A stretch of 64,000 nt of DNA from Thermococcus camini (GTDB taxonomy: Archaea; Methanobacteriota_B; Thermococci; Thermococcales; Thermococcaceae). The stretch lies in the NCBI RefSeq assembly GCF_904067545.1, contig NZ_LR881183.1:1182277-1246276 (forward strand). Reading direction: 5' to 3'. Positions 16,862-24,229 of the stretch are shown one piece after another (within the stretch, counting starts at the first letter, position 1; each line of letters opens with the position of its first letter). The notes below the pieces were generated by a model. That model searched no databases. It had not been told where the DNA came from and was given only the letters and a program-made list of their open reading frames with translations. The position numbers were made by a program, and so were the translations under genes.

Positions 16862-17377
16862 ATGGTAGTGGAGAAAAAAATGACCCGAAAGTTCTTAGAG
16901 GATGCATTCGCCGGCGAAAGCATGGCCCACATGAGGTACCTGATTTTTGCAGAGCAGGCCGAAAGAGAGGGATATCCGAACGTGGCCAAGCTCTTTAGGG
17001 CTATAGCCCACGCCGAGTTCGTACATGCCAAGAACCACTTCATAGCCTTAGGAAAGCTCGGAAAGACGCCCGAGAACCTACAGGTGGGCATAGACGGCGA
17101 GACCTACGAGGTCGAGGAGATGTATCCCGTCTTCAAAAACACCGCGGAATTCCAGGGTGAGAAGGACGCGGTGAGGACGACCCACTACGCCCTGGAAGCC
17201 GAGAAGATACACGCGGAGCTTTACGCCAAGGCTAAGGAGCTCGCCGAGAGCGGGAAGGACATCGAAATAAAGAAGGTCTACATCTGCCCTGTCTGCGGAT
17301 ACACAGCAGTTGATGAGGTCCCGGAGTACTGCCCGGTCTGTGGAGCGCCAAGAGAGAAGTTCGTGGTTTTTGAATGA
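16862..17377 (+). CDS. rbr: Rubrerythrin
   Basis: A 171-residue classic rubrerythrin: four-helix diiron domain with HAEFVH and EAEKIH ExxH motifs, then a C-terminal rubredoxin-like domain with two CPVCG motifs (VYICPVCGYTA and YCPVCGAPREKF). It reduces hydrogen peroxide to water with electrons from rubredoxin. The start MVVEKKM at 16862 matches the length of known Thermococcales rubrerythrins. The neighbouring rubredoxin and superoxide reductase follow on the same strand. A T-rich stretch after the stop separates it from the rubredoxin gene. Confidence 0.96.
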   Translation: MVVEKKMTRKFLEDAFAGESMAHMRYLIFAEQAEREGYPNVAKLFRAIAHAEFVHAKNHFIALGKLGKTPENLQVGIDGETYEVEEMYPVFKNTAEFQGEKDAVRTTHYALEAEKIHAELYAKAKELAESGKDIEIKKVYICPVCGYTAVDEVPEYCPVCGAPREKFVVFE

Positions 17378-17378
17378 G

Positions 17379-17395
17379 TTTTCGTTTTTCCATTT
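17379..17395 (+). terminator. T-rich terminator after rubrerythrin
   Basis: TTTTCGTTTTTCCATTT follows the stop codon by 2 bp, and a new promoter (CCTTATAAG at about 17415-17423) follows it. Confidence 0.4.
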
Positions 17396-17455
17396 CCCAG
17401 GTTTGAACCACAAACCTTATAAGGGCGGACTAATAACATTAGGGTGGTGAAAGAA

Positions 17456-17617
17456 ATGGCCAAATGGAAGTGTATAGTTTGTGGATACATCTACGATGAG
17501 GACGAGGGCGACCCGGACAGCGGGGTTGAACCGGGAACCAAGTTTGAGGATCTTCCGGAGGACTGGGTCTGCCCGCTCTGCGGCGCTCCAAAAGACATGT
17601 TTGAAAAGATAGAGTGA
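17456..17617 (+). CDS. rub: Rubredoxin
   Basis: A 53-residue protein beginning [18 protein letters not shown], with the iron-ligating cysteines at 6, 9, 39 and 42 in CxxCGY and CPLCGAP. It carries one electron from rubredoxin reductase to superoxide reductase, rubrerythrin and flavodiiron protein. The ATG follows GGTGGTGAAAG and a TTATAAG box about 40 bp upstream. The superoxide reductase gene starts 10 bp after its stop, so the two form an operon. Confidence 0.97.
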   Translation: MAKWKCIVCGYIYDEDEGDPDSGVEPGTKFEDLPEDWVCPLCGAPKDMFEKIE

Positions 17618-17627
17618 GGTGGTCGAG

Positions 17628-17975
17628 ATGCTTAGCGGAACCATAAAGAGTGGAGACTGGAAGGGGGAGAAGCACGTCCCCGTTATAGAGTACGAGAAGG
17701 ACGGCGACCTCGTGAAGGTCGAGGTCAGCGTCGGCAAGGAGATACCGCACCCGAACACCCCGGAGCACCACATAGCCTGGATCGAGCTCTACTTCCACCC
17801 AGAGGGAGAGAACTTCCCGATTCTCGTCGGCAGGGTTGCATTCACCAACCACAGTGATCCACTCACCGAGCCGAGGGCAGTGTTCTTCTTTAAGACTCAG
17901 AAGAAAGGCAAGCTCTACGCCCTCAGCTACTGCAACATCCACGGCCTCTGGGAGAACGAGGTCACGCTCGAGTGA
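17628..17975 (+). CDS. sor: Superoxide reductase (neelaredoxin type)
   Basis: A 115-residue one-iron superoxide reductase. Ligands are visible: Glu14 and His16 in EKHVP, His41 and His47 in IPHPNTPEHH, and Cys102 and His105 in SYCNIHG. It reduces superoxide to hydrogen peroxide without making O2, using rubredoxin. Compared with the P. furiosus enzyme, as I recall it, the loop after VGRVAFTNH is shorter. The ATG at 17628 follows GAGGTGGTCGAG; an in-frame GTG at 17619 is part of that site. Confidence 0.96.
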   Translation: MLSGTIKSGDWKGEKHVPVIEYEKDGDLVKVEVSVGKEIPHPNTPEHHIAWIELYFHPEGENFPILVGRVAFTNHSDPLTEPRAVFFFKTQKKGKLYALSYCNIHGLWENEVTLE

Positions 17976-17978
17976 ACC

Positions 17979-17990
17979 TTTCCATTTTTC
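17979..17990 (+). terminator. T-rich terminator after superoxide reductase
   Basis: TTTCCATTTTTC lies 4 bp after the superoxide reductase stop and before a new AAGGTTTATC promoter-like box near 18030. Confidence 0.35.
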
Positions 17991-18090
17991 GCCCCAACCC
18001 CATCTCTTTGGTACCCGAGTAACGTCCGGAAGGTTTATCTACACTGCCGTGGAGGTATTCTAAGACGTATCGCGTGCGAGATGATAGAAG

Positions 18091-18696
18091 ATGCATCCAT
18101 ATCATGCCATCATGGGCACAGGAGGGATTCTGGTCCTCACCGGGATTTTTCTGACGTGGAATCTTTCGAGGAACATAGAAAAGTTCCGGCTTGGGACGGG
18201 GAGCATCTCAAAGTTTATGTTTCTTGGGGGCATCTTAACGGCCCTCGGATTCATAGAACTTATAGTGGGAATGGGAACGGAGGTCATGGCACTCCCTGCA
18301 ATTCTTGGTCCGGCGCTGATAGTTTACGCCCTCTCCGAGAGCGGTCTCGTGAGGGCAAAGCCCGAGATGCTCCTTCAGGTAGCGGTAATAGTGGGATCGC
18401 TGGTTCTCAGCGGGGACAGGGTTCTCTACATAATCGAATCGTTCTCGGCGATGGCAGTTGTAATCCTCATGGACGCGGCGGCCTTTTACGTCCATACCCC
18501 CCTCCAGTACGGCAGACTCGCAAGGCTTTCAGCGTGGATGTTCACCCTCTTTGTGCCGTTGAACGCCGCCAACCCAGGGAGCCCAGTTGCCGTGGGCCTG
18601 TACCTCCTGTCAACCGCACTCTGGGTCGCAGTACTGCTAACACTTCACGGTGTTCTCAGGGCGCGCTTCCCCAGAACTGCCCAGGAAGGCTTATAA
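18091..18696 (+). CDS. Integral membrane protein of unknown function
   Basis: A 201-residue hydrophobic protein with about six or seven predicted transmembrane helices (for example GTGGILVLTGIFLTW, FMFLGGILTALGFIELIVG and LMDAAAFYV). I do not recognise the family. The N-terminal MHPYHAIMG is unusual in having two histidines, which might bind metal or heme. It lies between superoxide reductase and two DUF59 genes on the same strand, with a probable promoter near 18030. A TATA-like GGCTTATAACC overlaps its end and should serve the next gene. Confidence 0.7.
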   Translation: MHPYHAIMGTGGILVLTGIFLTWNLSRNIEKFRLGTGSISKFMFLGGILTALGFIELIVGMGTEVMALPAILGPALIVYALSESGLVRAKPEMLLQVAVIVGSLVLSGDRVLYIIESFSAMAVVILMDAAAFYVHTPLQYGRLARLSAWMFTLFVPLNAANPGSPVAVGLYLLSTALWVAVLLTLHGVLRARFPRTAQEGL

Positions 18697-18729
18697 CCGG
18701 ACACTCCCAACACCCAGTAGGTGAGAAAA

Positions 18730-19089
18730 ATGAAGGTTTACATGCCGGGTAGGGACTGGCCGGAACACTATAGGGCGGTGCTTGAGGAGCTGGCGAACAT
18801 AACCGACCCAGTCACAGGAGGGGACATCCTGGACTCTGGTGTCGTTGCAGGCCTAGAAGTTGGTGAGGACACGCTGAAGGTCTGGCTCAACTTTGAGAGC
18901 CACGCCGAGTACAACATAACCGGCGCGAGTGCGATAGCATACTCAAAGATAATCGGGGACATAATTGAGCGCTTTGCCCTGGTAAGGTTCCAGAACGTCT
19001 ACGTCTACGACCTTAAGAACAACCCCGTGGGAGTTTTTGAGAACAGGAAAGGCTACACCATTGAGGACATAAGTACCGAGAGGGTCTGA
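18730..19089 (+). CDS. DUF59 (MIP18)-like protein
   Basis: A 119-residue protein with the DUF59-type segment LANITDPVTGGDILDSGVVAGLEV, where the usual form is a helix followed by DPxTGxDIVxxGLV. DUF59/MIP18 proteins take part in Fe-S cluster delivery (SufT, Cia2) or phenylacetyl-CoA oxygenase assembly. The ATG at 18730 follows GGTGAG. It is followed 3 bp later by a second DUF59 gene and then an erythrin-like gene, so the three are probably one transcript. Confidence 0.72.
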   Translation: MKVYMPGRDWPEHYRAVLEELANITDPVTGGDILDSGVVAGLEVGEDTLKVWLNFESHAEYNITGASAIAYSKIIGDIIERFALVRFQNVYVYDLKNNPVGVFENRKGYTIEDISTERV

Positions 19090-19092
19090 GAT

Positions 19093-19440
19093 TTGAGCCT
19101 CTTTGACGTTTTTACACGGAAACAGACGCTATCCGGGCCAAGGGAAGACCTGCCCCCCGATGTCAAGAACGTGGTTCGAATCCTGCGGAAAGTGAAAGAC
19201 CCGGAGACTGGACTGGACATCGTAGATGAGGGACTTCTCTATGGTATTACGGTCAAAGGTCGGAGTGTCGAGCTGTTTCTTCTGATGGCCCGATCAACAC
19301 CTGAATGTCACTTCTGTCAGATGCTGGCCATAAACCTTCAGAACAAGATCTTAAGTGACATAGTTGAAGTCCTAAAGCAGGAAGGGTTTAATAAGATAAG
19401 AGTATACAATGAAATTGGACTGTTGCTAGCGGAGGGATGA
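19093..19440 (+). CDS. DUF59 (MIP18)-family protein
   Basis: A 115-residue protein with a clear DUF59 signature, LRKVKDPETGLDIVDEGLLYGITV, and the family segment STPECHFCQMLA, where CxxC could bind a metal or Fe-S cluster. A short N-terminal extension (about 25 residues) precedes the domain. The start is taken as TTG 19093; no ATG or GTG is better placed. Pairing with a second DUF59 gene and an erythrin-like gene hints at Fe-S or diiron site loading, which is inference. Confidence 0.8.
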   Translation: MSLFDVFTRKQTLSGPREDLPPDVKNVVRILRKVKDPETGLDIVDEGLLYGITVKGRSVELFLLMARSTPECHFCQMLAINLQNKILSDIVEVLKQEGFNKIRVYNEIGLLLAEG

Positions 19441-19443
19441 TTT

Positions 19444-19968
19444 ATGGTTCCACCGGAACTCGATGAGGGGCTTCCCCTCGAAAGGATCGGGGACTTCTCC
19501 CTTGAGGAGCTCCTCGGAATGGCCATAAAGGCCGAGATTGGAGCCAGGAAATTCTACGAGAGCCTCGCAGAGAGGATAGAGGTCGAGGCTCTGAAGGAGA
19601 AAATAGAGTGGCTCGCAGGTGAAGAGGGCAAGCACGAGGCCCTGCTCAGGAAGATGTACGGGGCAATGTTCCCCGGAAAGGAGGTTGTGTTCCCCAAGGA
19701 GCACATAGGACCGGAACTGAAACCCGTCGCCCGCGAACTTCACGGAGTCCAGGACATTATAGACCTCATGAAGTGGGCAATGAAGGCGGAGGAGATAGCC
19801 GCACAATTCTATGAAGGGATCGAGAAAATCGTGGAGAGTGAAGAAAGGAAGAGGCTCATGCGCTACCTCAGCGACATGGAGAGGGGGCACTACTACACAC
19901 TAAGGGCGGAGTACGAGCTCCTCCTCGACTGGGAGATGTACAGCCAGATGATGCACGTTGGCCCGTGA
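19444..19968 (+). CDS. Ferritin-like diiron protein, erythrin type
   Basis: A 174-residue predicted four-helix protein. ExxH motifs are GEEGKHEALL and DMERGHYYTL, with partner glutamates in AEIGARKFYE and AEEIAAQFYE. There is no rubredoxin domain. It resembles the proteins at 15125 and 28283 in layout, with two halves each holding a helix pair. The ATG lies 4 bp after the DUF59 gene. A role in peroxide reduction or iron handling is inferred from the family. Confidence 0.85.
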   Translation: MVPPELDEGLPLERIGDFSLEELLGMAIKAEIGARKFYESLAERIEVEALKEKIEWLAGEEGKHEALLRKMYGAMFPGKEVVFPKEHIGPELKPVARELHGVQDIIDLMKWAMKAEEIAAQFYEGIEKIVESEERKRLMRYLSDMERGHYYTLRAEYELLLDWEMYSQMMHVGP

Positions 19969-19988
19969 GACACAGAACATCATCCATC

Positions 19989-20006
19989 TATTTTTGTTAT
20001 TCTTTT
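19989..20006 (+). terminator. T-rich terminator before the DUF835 gene
   Basis: TATTTTTGTTATTCTTTT lies 20-38 bp after the erythrin-like gene stop and before the TATA box of the next gene. Confidence 0.4.
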
Positions 20007-20017
20007 GAGCCATTAAA

Positions 20018-20070
20018 GTTATAAACGATGGATCCCACTGTGGAATATATTCCATGATGGGGGATCATGG
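20018..20070 (+). promoter_or_regulatory. DUF835 gene promoter with two overlapping palindromes
   Basis: A TATA-like GTTATAAAC is at 20018-20026. The perfect 14-bp palindrome TGGAATATATTCCA spans 20041-20054 and a second perfect repeat, CCATGAT-GGGGG-ATCATGG, spans 20052-20070, ending one base before the ATG at 20072. The first covers the expected transcription start. The second would form a hairpin enclosing the GGGGG that would serve as ribosome binding site. Confidence 0.5.
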
Positions 20071-20071
20071 A

Positions 20072-21112
20072 ATGATAATAAGTCCTCAATGGCTAACTGT
20101 GGCACTAAAGACAGCGGCCGGTGTCGTGTTTTTGAATGCGTACCTAAAGAGCAAAAGGAAGTCGGCGCTCTTTCTGTCATTAGGATGGATAAGCAGTATT
20201 CTAGTATCCCCTCCGAGCACGAGTTTATACCCCGGAGTGGAGTGTATTTTTACTGGGATGGCAGCCGCGTTTACTCTCACAGGCATACTCACCCTGATCG
20301 AGGAGGAGGGGGGTAGAAGATCACCCCGTGCAATGCACCTTACCCTCCCCACGCTCCCAGCGGTGTATGGTGTAATTGAGGCATCCTTCAACGGCTCCTG
20401 CACTGGAACTTACATCACCAGCGGGGTTCTGCTACTTATAGCAGGGGTCATATTCACCGAGCTCATGTCCACATACTACAGAAGAAACGCAACTTTGTTC
20501 GGGGTGGTGCTCGGTGTCTCCGGCGTCGCCAGCATGTTACACCCCATCGCCTACGAGAACGGTCTACTCACACCCGATGTGGTTATGTACAACTCCCTTG
20601 TAATAGCCACTATGGCAGCATACGCGTACTACAGGGTTATATACAGCAGGCATTTTCTGGGATTTGAGAACCTTGTTCCCGGTCACGGGGTGGATGCCAT
20701 CGCCCAAGGCGCCGGTATAATGTCGGAGAGAGACTTCAGGGAGCTCGCACCCCGGCTGGATGGATTTCCAGTACTGGCATTCCTCCGCAATTCAGAGCCA
20801 ATGAACGGATGGCTAAGCTATCGGATAAGCACAGTCCAGGGAGCCAACGTGATACCCCCGACCTCGATGTACAGGATCACGGAGACCACAAACATGTATC
20901 TCAGGGAGATGGAAAAAGTGGGGAACAGAGGGATCGTTATAATAGAAGCAGTAGAATTTCTCAAACTTTACAACGACTTCAGGAGTGTCGTTAAAATGCT
21001 TGCAACTCTGAGGGACAGCGTTCTCATCCACGGGGGTACCCTTATCATCGTCACCGAAAAAGACGTCTGGGATGAGGGGGAGTGGAACATCCTTCTGAGA
21101 ACCCTTGAATAA
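20072..21112 (+). CDS. Membrane protein with C-terminal DUF835 domain
   Basis: About 346 residues: roughly seven N-terminal transmembrane helices (to about residue 200), then a soluble domain from about 215 matching DUF835 by its SYRISTVQGANVIPPTSMY and GIVIIEAVEFL segments. DUF835 proteins are common in Thermococcales and are thought to be signalling or sensory, without defined activity. ATG 20072 is favoured because GGGGGAT lies just upstream; ATG 20054 in the same frame would break up the palindromes. The gene is convergent with an erythrin-like gene. Confidence 0.78.
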   Translation: MIISPQWLTVALKTAAGVVFLNAYLKSKRKSALFLSLGWISSILVSPPSTSLYPGVECIFTGMAAAFTLTGILTLIEEEGGRRSPRAMHLTLPTLPAVYGVIEASFNGSCTGTYITSGVLLLIAGVIFTELMSTYYRRNATLFGVVLGVSGVASMLHPIAYENGLLTPDVVMYNSLVIATMAAYAYYRVIYSRHFLGFENLVPGHGVDAIAQGAGIMSERDFRELAPRLDGFPVLAFLRNSEPMNGWLSYRISTVQGANVIPPTSMYRITETTNMYLREMEKVGNRGIVIIEAVEFLKLYNDFRSVVKMLATLRDSVLIHGGTLIIVTEKDVWDEGEWNILLRTLE

Positions 21113-21132
21113 CCCCCTCAGCAAACTCCCGT

Positions 21133-21576
21133 TCATTCCCCGTACTTCGCTATCAGCTCGGCCAGAATCCTGTGGTGCTCCTTCTCGTTCTCAACCAATG
21201 CCTCCGCGAGGCCCTTGAAGAGCGGGTGCGTCATCTTCTCGGCCATCTTCTGGTAGGTCTCTATCATGTCCTTCTCAATCTCCAGATGCATCTCGGCAAA
21301 GCGCTTGACCAGGGCCCTCTGCTCCGGCGCGAGCTCGACATCCTTGACCTCGGATATCGGCCCCTCACCTGCGAGCTTCTCCAGCTCCTTCTGGGCTTCC
21401 AGTATGGCCTCCATGAGGTGCTTGTGGATTATCGTGTCGACGGCTATCCTGCCGACGACTTCCTCGACCTTGGTGTACCTCAGACCCTGCCCCCTTATGA
21501 GGCCGAGACCATCGGTATAGCTCGCGGCGGCCTTTTTCTCGGTTTCATACGCCCGCTTAACAAGGGGTTCACCCAT
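21133..21576 (-). CDS. Ferritin-like protein, unusual subgroup
   Basis: A 147-residue mostly helical protein from ATG 21576 (MGEPLVKRAYE) after GGTGATGTGC. A C-terminal ENEKEHHRIL gives an ExxH motif and EMHLEIEKDM supplies another Glu/His cluster, while the first half lacks a clean ExxH (VDTIIHKHLMEA instead). This suggests an asymmetric or altered metal site within the ferritin-like superfamily. It is separated by about 125 bp from the next ferritin-like gene on the same strand. Confidence 0.7.
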   Translation of the reverse strand: MGEPLVKRAYETEKKAAASYTDGLGLIRGQGLRYTKVEEVVGRIAVDTIIHKHLMEAILEAQKELEKLAGEGPISEVKDVELAPEQRALVKRFAEMHLEIEKDMIETYQKMAEKMTHPLFKGLAEALVENEKEHHRILAELIAKYGE

Positions 21577-21702
21577 GCACATCACCAGAACTATATGAAC
21601 ATCGAACCTTAATAACGTTTTTCATTGGGCAAAAGGGTGCATCAACCTACTGCTTAGTGCACGAGAATCGAAAGGAAGCGAGAGAAAAGAGGAATGAAGA
21701 GG

Positions 21703-22005
21703 TCACAGTTCGACCTTTATGCCGGTCTCTTCCTCAACCTCCTCGAAGCCATCCTTCATGTACTTCGCTAACTCCTTGTCAACTTCGAAGAGCGCCGCCA
21801 GGAACTCTCCGAAGTGCTCCTTCTCCTCGTTGGCGACGTCGTAGAAGATGTGCTTTATCCTTTCATCCTCAATAAGCTCGGCCAGCTGTTCGTAGAAGCT
21901 TATAGCGTCGAGTTCGGCCTCGATGGCCCAGCGTAAGGCCTGGGCTATTTCCCTCTTTGAGAGGGGCTTCTCCCTCCCCAGGAGGTAGGGCTTTTCAGCG
22001 AGCAT
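21703..22005 (-). CDS. Encapsulated-ferritin-like (EncFtn) protein, stand-alone
   Basis: A 100-residue protein with a single ferritin half-bundle: Glu31 in AIEAELDAISFYEQL and E61-H64 in NEEKEHFGEF. Sequence and length closely resemble the N-terminal ferritin-like domain that is fused to encapsulin in P. furiosus (KPYTKEEL... and GGFEEVKELTGIE there, KPLSKREI... and DGFEEVEEETGIK here). EncFtn proteins dimerise to form the ferroxidase site and load iron into encapsulin shells. Here the frame stops after the domain and no shell gene is present in the window. The ATG follows GGTGATACC. Confidence 0.8.
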   Translation of the reverse strand: MLAEKPYLLGREKPLSKREIAQALRWAIEAELDAISFYEQLAELIEDERIKHIFYDVANEEKEHFGEFLAALFEVDKELAKYMKDGFEEVEEETGIKVEL

Positions 22006-22047
22006 GGTATCACCACAGGATAATACGTCTGGAGGTTAATAACCCTT

Positions 22048-22599
22048 TCACCTCAGGAACTTCGAGACGAAGGGGCTCTCTCCGGGTTTTGTTCTCCTGA
22101 AGTGGCCGCTCGGCTTGCCGGTGAGGAGCTCCTCAAACCATGCCTCGTGCTCTATCTCCTCGTGGAGTATTGCTAAAGCTAAGTCGTACGTCCTCGGGTC
22201 TTTTCCAAAGGTGTACTTGCATATCTCAGTGTAAACGCCGACTGCACAGCGCTCTGCCTCAAGGAGGACCTTAAGGATGTTCTCAACGGTCGGCTCCTCT
22301 GGGAGGTAAGCGTCGCGGCACCAGGCCATCTTGGAGAAGTCAACGATGTCCCTCGGGAGCTCACCGCCAAGCTCGTAAATCCTCGGAACGAGGGCCTCAA
22401 AGTGGTTCCTGTCCTCAAGGCGTGCATCTTCGATTATCTCCTTTATTGTCTCGCCCTCCATGCCTGCCGCATGGTTTCTCAGAATCGTGTAGTAGTAATA
22501 GGTCGTAAACTCCGCTGCTGCAGCCCTTAGCAGCATATCCAGAAGTTTTTCCACGTCTATTCCGGCCTTCTCAACAAGTCTCCGGTTGTGTTCAGACAT
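22048..22599 (-). CDS. Dps-like protein (DPSL, cysteine-containing archaeal type)
   Basis: A 183-residue protein starting [15 protein letters not shown] at ATG 22599, after GGTGAAACC. It carries the archaeal DPSL features: ferritin-like helices with [11 protein letters not shown] and [14 protein letters not shown] metal motifs, and conserved cysteines in AWCRDAYLP and [13 protein letters not shown] that form a thiol cluster near the metal site. DPSL proteins form 12-mer cages that use peroxide to oxidise iron and protect DNA. The P. furiosus homologue is, to my knowledge, also next to the encapsulin gene and a Fur-type regulator, a synteny preserved here without the shell. Confidence 0.9.
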   Translation of the reverse strand: MSEHNRRLVEKAGIDVEKLLDMLLRAAAAEFTTYYYYTILRNHAAGMEGETIKEIIEDARLEDRNHFEALVPRIYELGGELPRDIVDFSKMAWCRDAYLPEEPTVENILKVLLEAERCAVGVYTEICKYTFGKDPRTYDLALAILHEEIEHEAWFEELLTGKPSGHFRRTKPGESPFVSKFLR

Positions 22600-22702
22600 A
22601 GGTTTCACCAGAAACCCTAGGTATTTCTTGTTAATAAACTTTTCTATTTAGAAGTTAGTTTTGATTAGAAAGGCTTATAAGTCGGCTTACAAAGGCTGAA
22701 CT

Positions 22703-23080
22703 ATGTGGAGAGAAAAGGCCCTACAAAGACTCAAGGAGAGTGGTTACAAACTCACGCCCCAGCGCCTCAAGCTTATCGAAGTCCTTGAGGAGCTTGGGCC
22801 GTCCCACCCTTCCCTGACTGAAGTGCTGGCTGAAATAAGGGATGATTTTCCAACGATGAGCTTTTCGACGCTTTACTCCAACCTGATAACGTTAAAGGAG
22901 CTCAAACTCGTGGAACTCTTCTCATTAGATGGGGAGACGAGGGTTGAGCTTAACACTGAACCCCATATAAACCTGATAAGCGGGGGCAAAGTCATTGACC
23001 TCAACGACCACGAGATAATTGAAAGGATAAGGGAGAAAACAGGTAGAAGGGTCAAGCTCGTCAACGTTATCCTCGATTAG
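22703..23080 (+). CDS. Fur/PerR-family regulator, cysteine-free
   Basis: A 125-residue protein with a Fur-type winged helix: GYKLTPQRLKLIEVLEEL and PTMSFSTLYSNLITLKELKLV. The dimerisation domain is shortened. The usual His-rich and CxxC metal motifs are replaced by EPHINLISGGKVIDL and the protein has no cysteine, so the structural zinc site is missing. It is divergent from the Dps-like gene (104 bp between starts) and a TATA box GGCTTATAAG lies about 25 bp before its ATG. It is a likely regulator of the ferritin-like genes; what it senses is unclear. Confidence 0.85.
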   Translation: MWREKALQRLKESGYKLTPQRLKLIEVLEELGPSHPSLTEVLAEIRDDFPTMSFSTLYSNLITLKELKLVELFSLDGETRVELNTEPHINLISGGKVIDLNDHEIIERIREKTGRRVKLVNVILD

Positions 23081-23556
23081 TCCACCTCAAGGCTGAAGTC
23101 CTGGTAGTCCATCCAGATGCCGGTCTTCATGACCGAATCGTACTGGGCTTTCAGGAGTTCGTAGTGGGCCTTCTCAACCTTTGCCAGCTCTTCAAAGACC
23201 CTCCTCACTGACTCGCTTTCCGCTTCCCTCGCGGCCTTCTCATAGAACTCCCAGGTCTTCCTTTCCTGCTTCATTCCTATCTTTACGGCGTCCACCTCGC
23301 TCAGCTTCTCTTCATCGGCCTCCACCAAGAGGCTCTCAAGGGCGGCCTTGTCAACCGCGGGGAGCTCGCACTTCTCTATGAGTTTCTCGACGAACTTTTC
23401 CTCGAACAGCTGCCAGTGACCTGCCTCCTCGTTTGCCAGAAAGAGAAACATCCTTCTAGCCCGTTCGTCGCTGGCCTTTTTTGCCAGCCTTATGTAAAAC
23501 TTCAACTCGGCCTTTTCGACTTCGAGGGCCAGGGCCAAAGCCTGGAGTTCGTTCAT
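23077..23556 (-). CDS. Ferritin-like diiron protein, erythrin type
   Basis: A 159-residue four-helix protein with two ExxH motifs, NEEAGHWQLF and KVEKAHYELL, and partner glutamates in LEVEKAELKFYI and MKQERKTWEFYE. There is no rubredoxin domain. One cysteine (IEKCELP) lies in the linker between halves. Its 3' end overlaps the end of the Fur-family gene by 4 bp (convergent). The ATG follows GGTGATGGC. It is divergent from a GNAT acetyltransferase gene. Confidence 0.86.
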   Translation of the reverse strand: MNELQALALALEVEKAELKFYIRLAKKASDERARRMFLFLANEEAGHWQLFEEKFVEKLIEKCELPAVDKAALESLLVEADEEKLSEVDAVKIGMKQERKTWEFYEKAAREAESESVRRVFEELAKVEKAHYELLKAQYDSVMKTGIWMDYQDFSLEVD

Positions 23557-23610
23557 GCCATCACCAAAACGTTTTATGTTTCCGACCCTAATAACCTTTG
23601 GTGGACAGTT

Positions 23611-24138
23611 ATGAGGATTGAGAGGGTGGATGAGCCGCTTAGCCTTAAGGACGAACTGGTTCGCTTCGTCTTCAGGGTCTACCAGGAGACCGGCGGGGCT
23701 TACCCTGCCCTGGAGTGGGTGGAGGACAAGCCGGCCCTTGATGACTTCGAGGGATTCAGAGAAGTTTACGAACCGTTCCTTGAGTTCCGCCTTGGGAAGG
23801 AGTTCGACGAGCTCTACGTTCTGAGGGACGATGAATGGAAAATAGCCGGAACGGTGGCTCTCGTCTACAACCTCCGGGGCAAGGACGTCTGGTGGGTGCC
23901 GGACGAAATCAAGGACGAGAAGACGGGACTCATCGAGTTCTTCATGGTTGATCCGTCGTACAAAGGCAGGGGATACGGTTCTCAGTTGCTAGAATTTGCC
24001 ATCCAGCGCCTCAGGGAGCTCGGAAAGGTTCCCCACGTGATAACATTCCCGGGGCTTGAGGCTTATTCATATTATATAAAAAAGGGCTTCACCAAGGTGA
24101 TGGATTATAAGGAGTTCGTTGTGCTGAAGAAGGCATAA
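23611..24138 (+). CDS. GNAT-family N-acetyltransferase
   Basis: About 175 residues from ATG 23611 (MRIERVDEPLSLKDEL). The acetyl-CoA-binding loop GRGYGSQLLEFA, preceded by FFMVDPSYK, and a later FPGLEAYSYYIKKGF are typical of GNAT enzymes. The acceptor is unknown. Only about 54 bp separates it from the divergent erythrin-like gene. There is no sign of export. Confidence 0.85.
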   Translation: MRIERVDEPLSLKDELVRFVFRVYQETGGAYPALEWVEDKPALDDFEGFREVYEPFLEFRLGKEFDELYVLRDDEWKIAGTVALVYNLRGKDVWWVPDEIKDEKTGLIEFFMVDPSYKGRGYGSQLLEFAIQRLRELGKVPHVITFPGLEAYSYYIKKGFTKVMDYKEFVVLKKA

Positions 24139-24229
24139 GCCAACCAGTACCCAGAACTGCCCAAGAATCCTTTTATACCCCGATGAGTAGGGCAGTTAAG
24201 GCCCTATTTTGGGCAAAGGTCGTGATGTC

